A DNA stretch of 62,429 nucleotides from Bifidobacterium breve (GCA_943323545.2 CALPIE020000002.1:1-62429); one strand, 5' to 3'. Shown: positions 18,305-27,719, numbered from the stretch's first letter. The notes: a model not told the origin generated them from the sequence alone. Numbers and translations: made by a program.

Positions 18305-19282
18305 ATGAATATCACCTCACAAATAAAACAGCCAATTCAGCAAGAGATGGAACTTTTTGAAAAAAAGTTCTATGAATCGATGTCTTCTAAGATAGCTTTA
18401 TTAAATAGAATTACTTATTATATTGTTAATCGAAAAGGAAAACAAATGCGTCCTATGTTTGTTTTTCTTTCAGCCAAAATGCTTTCAAACGGAACTGTAA
18501 ACGAACGTACTTATAGAGGGGCATCGGTTATAGAGCTTATTCATACAGCTACTTTAGTTCATGATGATGTTGTAGATGACAGTAACCAAAGAAGGGGTTT
18601 TTTCTCCATAAATGCACTTTGGAAAAATAAAATTGCAGTTTTAGTTGGCGATTTTTTACTCTCTAAGGGGTTATTACTCTCAATTGATAATGGCGATTTT
18701 GATTTGCTAAGAATTATTTCGGTAGCCGTTCGTGAAATGAGCGAAGGCGAATTACTTCAAATTGAAAAAGCCCGAAGACTGGATATTACCGAAGATATTT
18801 ACTACGAAATAATCCGTCAGAAAACAGCTACGCTTATAGCGGCATGTTGTGCTCTTGGCGCCAAATCTGTTTCGGAAGATGAAGTTCAAGTAGAAATGAT
18901 GCGAAAATTTGGCGAGCTTATCGGAATGGCATTTCAAATAAAAGATGATTTATTTGATTATACTGATGAAGCTATTGGCAAACCAACAGGTATCGATATA
19001 AAAGAACAAAAAATGACATTGCCTTTAATTTATGCTTTAAATAATTGTTCAGATATAGAAAAAAGGTGGTGTATCAATTCGATTAAAAATCACAATAAAG
19101 ATAAGAAACGTGTAAAAGACGTTATTCAATTTGTGAAAGATAAAAAAGGATTATCCTTTGCTGAAAAAAAAATGGAGGAATTTCAAAAAGCAGCACTTAC
19201 TTTACTTAAAGACTTCCCAAATTCAATATATAAAGACAGCTTGATTTTAATGGTCAACTACGTTATTGAAAGAAAAAAGTAA
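18305..19282 (+). CDS. Polyprenyl diphosphate synthase (trans-type)
   Basis: The 325-aa product condenses isopentenyl diphosphate onto an allylic primer to give a long-chain polyprenyl diphosphate, probably the side chain of menaquinone. The first aspartate-rich motif is HDDVVDDSNQRRG (residues 86-98) and the second is QIKDDLFDYTDEAIGKPTG (near residue 213). RKGKQMRP is the substrate-binding GKQxRP motif. The chain length cannot be deduced with confidence. Confidence 0.93.
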   Translation: MNITSQIKQPIQQEMELFEKKFYESMSSKIALLNRITYYIVNRKGKQMRPMFVFLSAKMLSNGTVNERTYRGASVIELIHTATLVHDDVVDDSNQRRGFFSINALWKNKIAVLVGDFLLSKGLLLSIDNGDFDLLRIISVAVREMSEGELLQIEKARRLDITEDIYYEIIRQKTATLIAACCALGAKSVSEDEVQVEMMRKFGELIGMAFQIKDDLFDYTDEAIGKPTGIDIKEQKMTLPLIYALNNCSDIEKRWCINSIKNHNKDKKRVKDVIQFVKDKKGLSFAEKKMEEFQKAALTLLKDFPNSIYKDSLILMVNYVIERKK

Positions 19283-19351
19283 ATTTTTATTTTATTTAAA
19301 TTACTAAAAATCAATATCATATAAATAATTTCATTTTTTTTATTTGTTTGA

Positions 19352-19380
19352 TGCAACTATTTTGCAGCCTTACTCGTCTA
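19352..19380 (+). promoter_or_regulatory. Probable ECF sigma self-promoter
   Basis: TGCAAC (19352-19357), a 17-base spacer and CGTC (19375-19378) match the general ECF promoter layout of an AAC -35 element and a CGTC -10 element. It lies 65 bp upstream of the ECF sigma gene, so the sigma probably activates its own operon. Confidence 0.5.
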
Positions 19381-19442
19381 TGCTAATAGAACACTTTTAA
19401 GAAGCTATAAATCTAACATTCTAAGCAATCTAAATAATCTAA

Positions 19443-20003
19443 ATGAAAGTAATCAACTTACATCAAGATGAAAAAGAAATAATCGAATTGGCCGTTGAAA
19501 ACAATCGACATGCACAACAGAAAATATATTCAAAGTTTGCTCCAAAAATGTTAAGCGTTTGCCGTCAATACATAAAAGATTTGCATTTGGCAGAAGACAT
19601 TATGATTACTTCTTTTATGAAAGTGTTTACCAATTTAAATCATTTTGAACATAAAGGGAGTTTTGAAGGTTGGATAAGAAGAATTATGATAAACGAATGT
19701 ATCTCCTTTATCAGGGTTCAGAAAAAAGTGAAATTCATTGAAGACGAAACGTATTTCGAAGAAAGTTATAACAATTTAGAAAGTCAGTTTTCGGTAGAAG
19801 ACATTCAATCAGTAATCGACTTTTTGCCTGACGGATATAAAATGGTTTTCAATTTATTTGCGATTGAAGGTTACAAACATCAGGAAATTGCAGAAATGTT
19901 AGGTATTAATGAAGGAACATCCAAATCGCAGTTGTCTCACGCAAGGAAAATGCTACAAGACAACATCAATAAATTAAAAAATTACAGCAATGGAACCTTA
20001 TAA
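19443..20003 (+). CDS. ECF-type RNA polymerase sigma-70 factor
   Basis: The 186-aa product has sigma region 2 (YIKDLHLAEDIMITSFMKVFTNLNHFEHKGSFEGWIRRIMINE) and region 4 (DGYKMVFNLFAIEGYKHQEIAEMLGINEGTSKSQLSHARKML) and lacks regions 1 and 3, as in group 4 sigma factors. Its stop overlaps the next gene by 14 bases, so a single-pass membrane protein is made with it. TCTAA repeats fill the 30 bases before the ATG. Confidence 0.93.
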   Translation: MKVINLHQDEKEIIELAVENNRHAQQKIYSKFAPKMLSVCRQYIKDLHLAEDIMITSFMKVFTNLNHFEHKGSFEGWIRRIMINECISFIRVQKKVKFIEDETYFEESYNNLESQFSVEDIQSVIDFLPDGYKMVFNLFAIEGYKHQEIAEMLGINEGTSKSQLSHARKMLQDNINKLKNYSNGTL

Positions 20004-20748
20004 AATAGAAAAACAACTACTAGAAAAGTTGAATAAAAGAGAAATTCAACCTTCTGCTCAAGCTTGGGACAGATTGGATGCCATGCTCTCTGTAGCTGAA
20101 GAAAAAAAAACAAAGCGTTCTTTTGGTTGGTTATATATAGCTGCCAGCATTTTGGTTTTCGTATCAGTTGGTATGTATTTCTACAATCAAGAAAATCCAA
20201 AAATAAATACAAATGAAACAATTGTTGTGAATGAAAACGAAATGGATTCTAATGCTTCAAATTCAACAACTGTTGCAGAAAAGGATAGTGAGGTTTCTAG
20301 TATTGAAGTACAATCATTAAATCATCAAGCCAATAATAAATTACTAATCACAACCAATAATAAATCAGTTATCGCTCAAACCGATAAGAGTTATACCCAA
20401 GGTGAAGCTAATCAAAAAACGAACAACCCTTCTAGTATAATTAACAAAGAAAAAGCAATTGAATTTCAAAACAACAACGATGTTGCCTTGAAAGATCTTC
20501 CAAAAATAATAACTTCTGATAAACAAATTGTAGTTTCAAAATCTTCAATTACCAAACAAGATGAGTTGGCGTCAGTTAATGTTAAAAAATCAGAAAACAT
20601 TTCAAAAGTGAAAGTTAATGCCAACAGTTTACTCTCCGAAGTTGACGGCGAATTAGAACTTACCTTCAGAGAAAAAGTTTTCAAAAAAGCAGCTAAAAAT
20701 TACCAAGAAGTTAAAGTGGCATTAGCCAATCGAAATCAAGAACAATAA
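19990..20748 (+). CDS. Single-pass membrane protein, candidate anti-sigma factor
   Basis: The 252-aa product has a cytoplasmic N-terminus of about 43 residues (YKIEKQLLEKLNKREIQPSAQAWDRLDAML), one membrane helix (FGWLYIAASILVFVSVGMYFY) and a long Ser/Asn/Lys-rich periplasmic part. This topology and the 14-bp overlap with the ECF gene are what an anti-sigma factor would show. I see no zinc-binding anti-sigma motif (HxxxCxxC), so the role is inference from position and topology. Confidence 0.65.
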   Translation: MEPYKIEKQLLEKLNKREIQPSAQAWDRLDAMLSVAEEKKTKRSFGWLYIAASILVFVSVGMYFYNQENPKINTNETIVVNENEMDSNASNSTTVAEKDSEVSSIEVQSLNHQANNKLLITTNNKSVIAQTDKSYTQGEANQKTNNPSSIINKEKAIEFQNNNDVALKDLPKIITSDKQIVVSKSSITKQDELASVNVKKSENISKVKVNANSLLSEVDGELELTFREKVFKKAAKNYQEVKVALANRNQEQ

Positions 20749-20777
20749 TCATTAATCTTAAATCTAAAACAATTATT

Positions 20778-21812
20778 ATGAGAAATTTAATCATTTACTT
20801 AACATTATCATTATGTCTTTTTGCAAGTAAACTAAAAGCACAAGAATCGTTTGTTTCAAAAGCAAAAGCTATTGCAGAAAAAATTGAAAAAATTACTAAA
20901 GAAGAAAAAGCTGCTTTAAAAATAGAAGTAGAAGATGTAAACAAACAATTAGAAAATGGTTCATTAAACAAAGAACAAGCTGATAAAAAAAAGAAAGAAT
21001 TAGCCGAAGCAAGAGCAGTAATTATAGAAAATAAAGTAAACGCTACTAAAGATGAATTGAAAAATTTAATTCAGGAAAAAGTAGATGGAAAATTAAAAGA
21101 TAATGATTATGTTTTAAATTTACAATGGACATCTAAAAAAGATTCTTTAAGAAAATACAAAGGAGAATCTAGAAATACATCACAGTTTGTATTTGCTTTT
21201 GGGGCTAATAATTTAGTAACCGATGGCGCTGTAGCCAATTCTAATTTCAGGTATTTGAAATCAAATTTTTTCGAATGGGGAATTACTAATAATTTCAGAT
21301 TGTCCAAAAACAGTAATTTATTACATTTAAAATACGGTTTTTCATGGATGTATAATAGTTTAAATGCTACAGAAAATCGTTATTTTGTTACCAATGGTGA
21401 TCAAACAGGATTAGCTATATTCCCAACTCACTTAAGAACAAAAGATACTTATTTCAAAAATGTTTATGTAACTATTCCAGTGCATTTAGAATTTGATTTT
21501 TCTAAAACCAAATCGGATAAAGATGGAAATAAAATTTTCAGAAGTCATCAAGGATTTCGATTAGGATTAGGAGGATATGCAGGTTATAATACCAATTCAA
21601 AACAATTTCTTTCATACGGAGTAGATGGTAAAAGAATTAATGAACGACAAAAAGGAAATTGGAATGTTAACAACTGGAATTATGGTTTAAGTGCATACGT
21701 TGGCTGGTCTGAAACAAGTTTATATATAAAATATGACATAAATCCTCTTTTTAAAGACAATATAATCGATCAAAATAATATATCACTTGGACTCCGATTC
21801 GATTTAAATTAA
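20778..21812 (+). CDS. Outer membrane beta-barrel protein with N-terminal coiled coil
   Basis: The 344-aa product has a signal peptide ending SKLKAQ, then about 80 residues of Lys/Glu-rich helix likely to form a coiled coil (KAIAEKIEKITKEEKAALKI). Alternating beta-strands with aromatic turns follow and end LGLRFDLN, a typical barrel C-terminus. It is the third gene of the ECF operon and probably the envelope component that the sigma responds to or controls. Specific function is unknown. Confidence 0.72.
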   Translation: MRNLIIYLTLSLCLFASKLKAQESFVSKAKAIAEKIEKITKEEKAALKIEVEDVNKQLENGSLNKEQADKKKKELAEARAVIIENKVNATKDELKNLIQEKVDGKLKDNDYVLNLQWTSKKDSLRKYKGESRNTSQFVFAFGANNLVTDGAVANSNFRYLKSNFFEWGITNNFRLSKNSNLLHLKYGFSWMYNSLNATENRYFVTNGDQTGLAIFPTHLRTKDTYFKNVYVTIPVHLEFDFSKTKSDKDGNKIFRSHQGFRLGLGGYAGYNTNSKQFLSYGVDGKRINERQKGNWNVNNWNYGLSAYVGWSETSLYIKYDINPLFKDNIIDQNNISLGLRFDLN

Positions 21813-21867
21813 ATCTTATATAAGAAAATAGAAAAGTTAAATTTTGTTTAGGTTAGTTTATACTTCG

Positions 21868-21906
21868 AAAAAGGTGTTTCTGTTTTGAAACACCTTTTTT
21901 ATTTTT
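21868..21906 (+). terminator. Terminator of the ECF operon
   Basis: AAAAAGGTGTTTC-tgtttt-GAAACACCTTTTTT is a strong stem with a T-run after the barrel gene. Confidence 0.85.
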
Positions 21907-21914
21907 AATCTTTG

Positions 21915-21922
21915 TAACTTTG
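21915..21922 (+). promoter_or_regulatory. -7 element of dnaG
   Basis: TAACTTTG matches TAnnTTTG, 28 bases before the dnaG ATG and just after the ECF-operon terminator. Confidence 0.45.
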
Positions 21923-21950
21923 AAAAAAAGCAGTTACTAAGCAGTTCTAA

Positions 21951-23927
21951 ATGATAACCAAAGAAACAATAGATAAAGTTTTTGAATCGGCTCGTGTAGA
22001 AGAAGTTATTGGCGATTTTGTGCAATTAAAACGCGCCGGAAGTAACTTCAAAGGATTGAGTCCCTTTTCTGATGAACGTTCGCCTTCTTTTATGGTGTCT
22101 CCAGTTAAAGGAATATGGAAAGATTTTAGTTCAGGAAAAGGAGGAAATGTAGTTGCGTTTCTTATGGAACATTCTCAATTTACTTACCCAGAAGCCATTC
22201 GTTTTTTAGCCAAAAAATACAATATAGAGATTGAAGAAACGGAACTTTCAAATGAAGAAAAAGAAGTTGCTAACGAAAGAGAAAGTTTATTCCTAGTATC
22301 TGAATTCGCAGCTAATTATTTTCATGAAACGCTTTTAAACACCGAAGAAGGTAAAGCAATAGGTTTGTCTTACTTTAAAGAAAGGGGATTTACAAATGAA
22401 ACAATTGCAAAATTTAAATTAGGTTATTCACCAACTCTTTGGGATGCTTTTACAAAAGAAGCTTTAGGTAAAGGATATCAACTAGAGTATTTAGAAAAAA
22501 CGGGTTTGACTATTATTGGCGAAGAGAAACAGTTTGATCGTTTTAAAGCTCGTGTGATGTTTCCAATTCAAAGTATGAGTGGAAGAGTACTTGGTTTTGG
22601 TGGTAGAATTTTAACGCAAGATAAAAAAGCAGCCAAATACCTTAATTCACCCGAAAGTGATTTGTACCATAAAAGTAAAGTTTTGTATGGAATTTTTCTT
22701 GCCAAACAATCGATTGCTAAACTTGATAATTGTTTCCTTGTGGAAGGATATACTGATGTGATTCAAATGCACCAATCCGGAATCGAAAATGTGGTAGCTT
22801 CATCAGGAACTGCTCTTACTTCTGATCAAATTAGATTAATCAATAGATTAACTAAAAACATTACCGTTTTGTTTGATGGAGATGCTGCTGGACTTCGAGC
22901 TTCAATACGTGGAATTGATTTGATTCTTGAAGAAGGAATGAATGTTAAAGTATGCACATTCCCCGATGGGGAAGATCCAGATAGTTTTGCTAAAAAAACA
23001 TCGTACGAAGATTTGGTAAAATACCTTAATGAAAGTGCGATGGATTTTATCCAATTCAAAGCCTCACTTTTAATGAAAGAGGCCAAGAATGATCCTATCA
23101 AGAAAGCAGAATTGATTCGAGATATGGTTATCAGTATTTCTAAAATTCCAGATCGAATAAAAAGAGAGATTTATGTTCAAGAATGTTCTCGAATTATGGA
23201 TATTTCTGAAGATGTCCTTTTTAATACATTGGCTCAAATTGTTAAAAAAGACATACAAGAATTAGGAAAGAAACAAAAAGAAGATCAAAAAGTATTTGAA
23301 GTATTTAAAAACGAAAATGAAATTGTCACATCGTCTATTGATATTCAATTTGAATTGGAAAGAAAAATAATCGAAATACTCTTACTTTACGGAAACAAAG
23401 AGGAAGATTTTGAAGACAATTTGTTAAAAACAAACGAGTTAGGCGAAATGATTGAAGTGGTCGAAAAAAATACATGTAAAGTCTATCAACGAATTTATTT
23501 GAGCTTACAAGAAGATGAAACCGAACTTGCAAATCCTTTATTCAATAGCATTTACAATGATTTAATGAATTATTTTCATCAAAATGAAAATTTTGAAATG
23601 GACCAATATTTAAATCAGATTCCCAATGAAATTGCTCAAGAAGTGACGTCAATATTAATGAATGATGAAAAAGATACACTACATAACTGGGAAACCAAAC
23701 AAATCTTTGTAAAAGAAAAAGATCAAACAATAAGTCAATATGTTACAGAAACTATTTTAACTTTACGTTGGTTTTTAGTCAATAAAATTATAGAAGAGCT
23801 TAAAGTAACTGTAACATCTGAATCAGAAGCAGACAATTCAGAAACGCTTTCAATGGTGGTTGATTACTTAGGGTTAACTACTATGTTTTCTAAAAAACTA
23901 GGAAGGGTTATTACTAGACAAAATTAA
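21951..23927 (+). CDS. dnaG: DNA primase
   Basis: The 658-aa product makes RNA primers at the replication fork. The N-terminal zinc-binding fold is recognisable (GSNFKGLSPFSDERSPSF to IWKDFSSGKGGNVVAFLME), but all four expected zinc ligands of the CPFH...CFGC pattern are replaced by Ser37, Ser40, Asp58 and Ser61. The catalytic core and Toprim follow: FGGRILTQDKKAAKYLNSPES, VEGYTDVIQMHQSG, FDGDAAGLRA and the DGEDPDSF segment. The C-terminal 200 residues are the DnaB-interacting region. Loss of zinc ligands is, as I recall, common in Flavobacteriia, so the gene is probably fully functional. Confidence 0.95.
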   Translation: MITKETIDKVFESARVEEVIGDFVQLKRAGSNFKGLSPFSDERSPSFMVSPVKGIWKDFSSGKGGNVVAFLMEHSQFTYPEAIRFLAKKYNIEIEETELSNEEKEVANERESLFLVSEFAANYFHETLLNTEEGKAIGLSYFKERGFTNETIAKFKLGYSPTLWDAFTKEALGKGYQLEYLEKTGLTIIGEEKQFDRFKARVMFPIQSMSGRVLGFGGRILTQDKKAAKYLNSPESDLYHKSKVLYGIFLAKQSIAKLDNCFLVEGYTDVIQMHQSGIENVVASSGTALTSDQIRLINRLTKNITVLFDGDAAGLRASIRGIDLILEEGMNVKVCTFPDGEDPDSFAKKTSYEDLVKYLNESAMDFIQFKASLLMKEAKNDPIKKAELIRDMVISISKIPDRIKREIYVQECSRIMDISEDVLFNTLAQIVKKDIQELGKKQKEDQKVFEVFKNENEIVTSSIDIQFELERKIIEILLLYGNKEEDFEDNLLKTNELGEMIEVVEKNTCKVYQRIYLSLQEDETELANPLFNSIYNDLMNYFHQNENFEMDQYLNQIPNEIAQEVTSILMNDEKDTLHNWETKQIFVKEKDQTISQYVTETILTLRWFLVNKIIEELKVTVTSESEADNSETLSMVVDYLGLTTMFSKKLGRVITRQN

Positions 23928-23939
23928 GATATCAGGGTG

Positions 23940-24569
23940 CTAAACGATATCCAAAGTCTTGGCTTTATTTACCAAATCAACTAAATTGGTTACATTTAAT
24001 TTTTGCAATAGGCGTAATTTGTAAGTGCTTATTGTTTTTTCGTTTAAGCCGAGTAATTTAGAAATTTCATTATTTTTTTTACCATCACTTAAATAACGTA
24101 AAACTTCTATTTCTCTATTGGATAATTTTCTATATAAACGTTCACTCTTATTTTGTTTAGCAATTAGTGCTAAATTTTTTTTAATGCTATCACTTAATAT
24201 TACTATACCTTGATGTACTCTAATAATACTAATTCCTAAAGTTTCTAATTTTGAATATTTATGTACATATCCTAAAACACCTGCTTTAATGGCGTTGGGG
24301 GCATATACTTGTTCATTCAAATTCGTAAAAACTAAAACCTTTGTAGTTGGGAAATTCCGTATAATAGCTTTAAGCTCATAAATACTTTTTAAACCGTCAA
24401 GTTCTAAATCAATAACCAATACATTAATTTCTTTATTTCGGAGGGCATCTGGTACCATGAAAAAACTACCTACATTAGAAACTATTGAAATTTCAGGATG
24501 ATCTTTAAAATAAGATTTTACTCCAAAATGAACAACGGGAAAATTATCTGCTAAACAAACATTAATCAT
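23940..24569 (-). CDS. LuxR-type response regulator transcription factor
   Basis: The 209-aa product has a receiver domain with Asp8, phosphoacceptor Asp54 (VLVIDLEL), Thr82 and Lys104, then a LuxR-type HTH (about residues 143-205: KLSNREIEVLRYLSDGKKNNEISKLLGLNEKTISTYK). It should bind DNA on phosphorylation by a partner kinase. No histidine kinase gene is adjacent. It is convergent with dnaG. Confidence 0.92.
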   Translation of the reverse strand: MINVCLADNFPVVHFGVKSYFKDHPEISIVSNVGSFFMVPDALRNKEINVLVIDLELDGLKSIYELKAIIRNFPTTKVLVFTNLNEQVYAPNAIKAGVLGYVHKYSKLETLGISIIRVHQGIVILSDSIKKNLALIAKQNKSERLYRKLSNREIEVLRYLSDGKKNNEISKLLGLNEKTISTYKLRLLQKLNVTNLVDLVNKAKTLDIV

Positions 24570-24648
24570 AATTAGATAAATTAATATTTTTAAATATTAT
24601 TATTAAGTAAAATTAACAAAAAAAATACACAATTCATAAAATTAACAA

Positions 24649-25458
24649 CTAGTACTTTAAAAATTCAGGAATTACACAAACAGGAATGGCTTGCATCTTA
24701 TGCAAATTCCTACGATTTAATCGTTTGTAAATTTCATATACAATTTCTTCCCTATGAGAAAAATCTTTCAAATTATTTTTATTTTCATCTGCTAACATTG
24801 CCCATTCTAACTCATCATAACTGGCGCCAAGTTGCTCTTCGTCTGTTCTCGAATCGCCAAATAATCCATCAGTTGGTGCTGCTTTTAATATTGATTCCGG
24901 AATTTTTAAATAATTTCCCAAAGCATAAATATCACTTTTCATTAAATCGGCAATCGGACTCAAATCTACACCGCCATCACCATACTTAGTGTAAAATCCT
25001 ACACCAAAATCTTCTACTTTATTTCCTGTGCCTGCAACTAGTAAGTTATTTATTCCAGCATAATAATACAAAGTAGTCATCCGCAATCGAGCACGTGTAT
25101 TCGCTAACGATAAATGGTATTTTTTTTCATCTTCACAAACTGGCATTGCAGATTTAAATTGGTCGTAAATTGTTGTCAAATCCGCTTCTGCATTATTCAC
25201 ATTAGAAAATCGTTGTTTTAATTGTTCAATGTGTTCTCGACCTCTATTTACTTGATTAATGTCTTGATGAATTGGCATTTCAATACATAATGTTGTAAAA
25301 CCAGTTTGTGCACAAAGCGTTGAAGTCACAGCCGAATCAACTCCACCAGAAATTCCCACAACAAAACCACTAACTTTTGCGTTAGTAGCATACGTTTTGA
25401 GCCAATTAACAATATAATCGTTTACTTTTTCAACCTGAATGGTAATTTTTTTAGCCAT
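24649..25458 (-). CDS. nadE: NH3-dependent NAD+ synthetase
   Basis: The 269-aa product amidates deamido-NAD to NAD in the last step of NAD synthesis. The PP-loop GISGGVDSAVT lies at residues 35-45, and AGTGNKVEDFGVGFYTKYGDGGVDLSPIADL is the signature substrate-binding stretch. There is no N-terminal glutaminase domain, so free ammonia is used. It lies upstream of and divergent from gldB, as in other Flavobacteria. Confidence 0.96.
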   Translation of the reverse strand: MAKKITIQVEKVNDYIVNWLKTYATNAKVSGFVVGISGGVDSAVTSTLCAQTGFTTLCIEMPIHQDINQVNRGREHIEQLKQRFSNVNNAEADLTTIYDQFKSAMPVCEDEKKYHLSLANTRARLRMTTLYYYAGINNLLVAGTGNKVEDFGVGFYTKYGDGGVDLSPIADLMKSDIYALGNYLKIPESILKAAPTDGLFGDSRTDEEQLGASYDELEWAMLADENKNNLKDFSHREEIVYEIYKRLNRRNLHKMQAIPVCVIPEFLKY

Positions 25459-25535
25459 TTGTAATAGAAGATTTAAATTTTCGTACAGTATATTTGCAAA
25501 AATAATAAAAATAAAAACTAAAAGCTATTGTCTTT

Positions 25536-25551
25536 CTGAGCTTGTCGAAGG
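25536..25551. repeat. Dispersed CTGAGCTTGTCGAAGG repeat
   Basis: This short G+C-rich motif, reverse complement CCTTCGACAAGCTCAG, is a familiar dispersed sequence in Bacteroidetes genomes. A second version, CTGAACTTGTCGAAG, lies at 48262-48276, touching the rpoD stop codon. Confidence 0.55.
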
Positions 25552-25713
25552 AAGAAGCTATTTCCAGCTTTTTGCTGCAATCTTTTCAATTTTGAAAGGT
25601 TTTTCTAAATAAAAAAGTAGCTTCCTTTGGTCGCTCATTTTTATCAAGTAAAACCAAATCAAAATAAAAAAAGTATTTTCGCTTCAATCTGGGCTAAAAA
25701 CAAAATATTACCA

Positions 25714-26682
25714 ATGAAAAAATATTTTCTCCTTTCTCTATTAATAGTAACTATAATTTCTTGCGATAAAAAAAGCAAAGTAGAAAAAGCCGTAGAAGAA
25801 ATTCCGGTTCAAATGGAACTTTTTCGATTTGAACAAGCCTTCTTCAACGCCAAACCATCAGAATTACAATTAGTAAAATCAGAATTTCCCGATTTTTTCC
25901 CAATCGAAACATCAGATGAAGTATGGTTAGAAAAAATGCAAAATCCGCAATGGCGAGAATTGTACACTGAAGTAGAAAAAAAATACAAGAATTTCAACGA
26001 GAAACAAACCGAAATTGAAGACGTATTTAAACATATTAAATACTATTTTCCAACTGTACAAACACCAAAAATATACACAGTAATTGGCGAAATGGATTAC
26101 AACAACAAAGTCATTTATGCCAACGATAAATTAATCGTCGCATTGGAATTATTCCTTGGAAATAAACATAAATTTTATGTAGATTTTCCTGAATATATAA
26201 GACAAAATTTTGAAGAAAGACAAATGATGCCAGAAGTTGCCTCAAGTTTTGCACTCGGAATTTTACCTTCACCATCAGACAAAACATTATTATCTGAAAT
26301 GATCTATTATGGTAAAGAATTGTATATAAAAGATCTGCTTTTAAATGATAATTTTACCGATGCTGAGAAAATAGGATACACACCAGAACATATTGCATGG
26401 AGTAATGAAAATGAAGCTTTTATTTGGAGTTATTTTGTAGAAAAACAATTGTTGTATAGTACCGATTCTAAATTACCAAACCGATTTGTAAATGTAGCGC
26501 CGTTTTCAAAGTTTTATTTAGAAATCGACAATGAATCACCTGGCAGAATCGGTCGTTGGATTGGCTGGCAAATTGTTCGCTCATTTATGGAAAATAACCA
26601 AGTTGATATAAAAGATATGATTAAAATGAACGCTGACGAATTGTTCAAAAAATCAAAATACAAACCCAAAAAAAATGAATAA
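25714..26682 (+). CDS. gldB: Gliding motility lipoprotein GldB
   Basis: The track ORF starts at 25627, but ATG 25714 gives a lipoprotein signal MKKYFLLSLLIVTIISCDKK (lipobox Cys17), so the mature protein begins there and the product is 322 aa. GldB is an outer-membrane-associated lipoprotein needed for gliding and for the type IX secretion system in Flavobacterium. WIGWQIVRSFMENNQ and FALGILPSPSDKTLL are typical conserved stretches. It overlaps gldC by eight bases in the same operon. Confidence 0.92.
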   Translation: MKKYFLLSLLIVTIISCDKKSKVEKAVEEIPVQMELFRFEQAFFNAKPSELQLVKSEFPDFFPIETSDEVWLEKMQNPQWRELYTEVEKKYKNFNEKQTEIEDVFKHIKYYFPTVQTPKIYTVIGEMDYNNKVIYANDKLIVALELFLGNKHKFYVDFPEYIRQNFEERQMMPEVASSFALGILPSPSDKTLLSEMIYYGKELYIKDLLLNDNFTDAEKIGYTPEHIAWSNENEAFIWSYFVEKQLLYSTDSKLPNRFVNVAPFSKFYLEIDNESPGRIGRWIGWQIVRSFMENNQVDIKDMIKMNADELFKKSKYKPKKNE

Positions 26683-27007
26683 GATGCAATCGGAAATAAA
26701 ATTTCTAATAGAATTAGATGAAAATCGTGTGCCAGAAAAACTGGCTTGGACAGCAAAAGATGGCGGTATTGAATTAGATGAAGCAAAAGCAATTATGCTT
26801 TCTATTTGGGATAGTAAAGCGCAAGAAACATTACGGATTGATCTTTGGACAAAAGACATGCCTGTAGATGAGATGAAATTGTTTTTTTACCAAACTTTAG
26901 TTGCCATGTCAGACACTTTTCAACGCGCTACTGATGATGAAAAAATGGCGGCTACAATGAAAGATTTTTGCGACTATTTTGCAGAAAAATTAGAGTTGAA
27001 ACAGTAA
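26675..27007 (+). CDS. gldC: Gliding motility protein GldC
   Basis: The 110-aa product has no signal peptide. SEIKFLIELDENRVPEKLAWTAKDGGI and KAIMLSIWDSKAQETLRIDLWTKDMPVDEMK match GldC, a small partner of GldB that stabilises gliding complexes. Its start overlaps the gldB end by eight bases. The ATG at 26675 (MNKMQSEI) or the internal one at 26684 could be used. Confidence 0.92.
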   Translation: MNKMQSEIKFLIELDENRVPEKLAWTAKDGGIELDEAKAIMLSIWDSKAQETLRIDLWTKDMPVDEMKLFFYQTLVAMSDTFQRATDDEKMAATMKDFCDYFAEKLELKQ

Positions 27008-27008
27008 A

Positions 27009-27629
27009 TCAAAATTGATTTTGACTTTTAAAAACCTCTTGGTTTACTTCATCAATAAACTGTAAAAGATTTTCTTTTCCAGTTGTTTCGGTCGCTGAGG
27101 TAACAAAATGTTGCGGCATTTCTTCCCAATTATTGGCTAAAAGTTGTTTTCTATAAGCAGCAACGTGTGCTTCTATTTTAGTTTTTGCTATTTTATCGGC
27201 TTTGGTAAAAACAATGCAAAAAGGAACTTCTGTTTCACCAAGATATTCTATAAATTCTAAGTCAATTTGTTGTGCTTCATGTCGAATGTCAATTAATACA
27301 AATGCGCAAACCAATTGCTCTCTTTTCTCAAAATAATCAGTGATAAACTGTTGAAAGACTTCTTTTGTTTTTTTAGAAACTCGAGCATAGCCGTATCCAG
27401 GTAAATCGACTAAAAACCAATTGTTATTGATTTTAAAATGATTGATTAATTGCGTTTTTCCAGGCTTTCCTGATGTTTTTGCCAAATTTTTATGATTGGT
27501 TAACATGTTTATTAAAGAAGATTTACCAACGTTTGAACGACCAATAAATGCATATTCTGGTAGGCGTTCTAAAGGGCATTTACTAACTTCAGAATTACTA
27601 ATAATAAATTCGGCAGAATTAATTTTCAT
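27009..27629 (-). CDS. engB: Ribosome biogenesis GTP-binding protein YihA/YsxC
   Basis: The 206-aa product is a TRAFAC GTPase needed for late 50S assembly. G1 is GRSNVGKSS (residues 30-38), G3 is DLPGYG and G4 is TKAD. I chose ATG 27629 (MKINSAEFI) over 27659, because the longer start lies within the terminator of the upstream gene. It is convergent with gldC, one base apart. Confidence 0.94.
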   Translation of the reverse strand: MKINSAEFIISNSEVSKCPLERLPEYAFIGRSNVGKSSLINMLTNHKNLAKTSGKPGKTQLINHFKINNNWFLVDLPGYGYARVSKKTKEVFQQFITDYFEKREQLVCAFVLIDIRHEAQQIDLEFIEYLGETEVPFCIVFTKADKIAKTKIEAHVAAYRKQLLANNWEEMPQHFVTSATETTGKENLLQFIDEVNQEVFKSQNQF

Positions 27630-27647
27630 TTGTTTATTCTTTAAAAT

Positions 27648-27672
27648 AAAAAAGCCCAAACCGGACTTTTAT
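27648..27672 (-). terminator. Terminator after the alpha/beta hydrolase gene
   Basis: On the minus strand AAAAGTCC-ggttt-GGGCTTTTTT forms a stem, with one mismatch, followed by TATTTT. It ends transcription of the hydrolase before engB. Confidence 0.5.
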
Positions 27673-27719
27673 TACACTATCGTTCCATACAGTTCAACTT
27701 ACGGTCTCAAGTTTATTGT

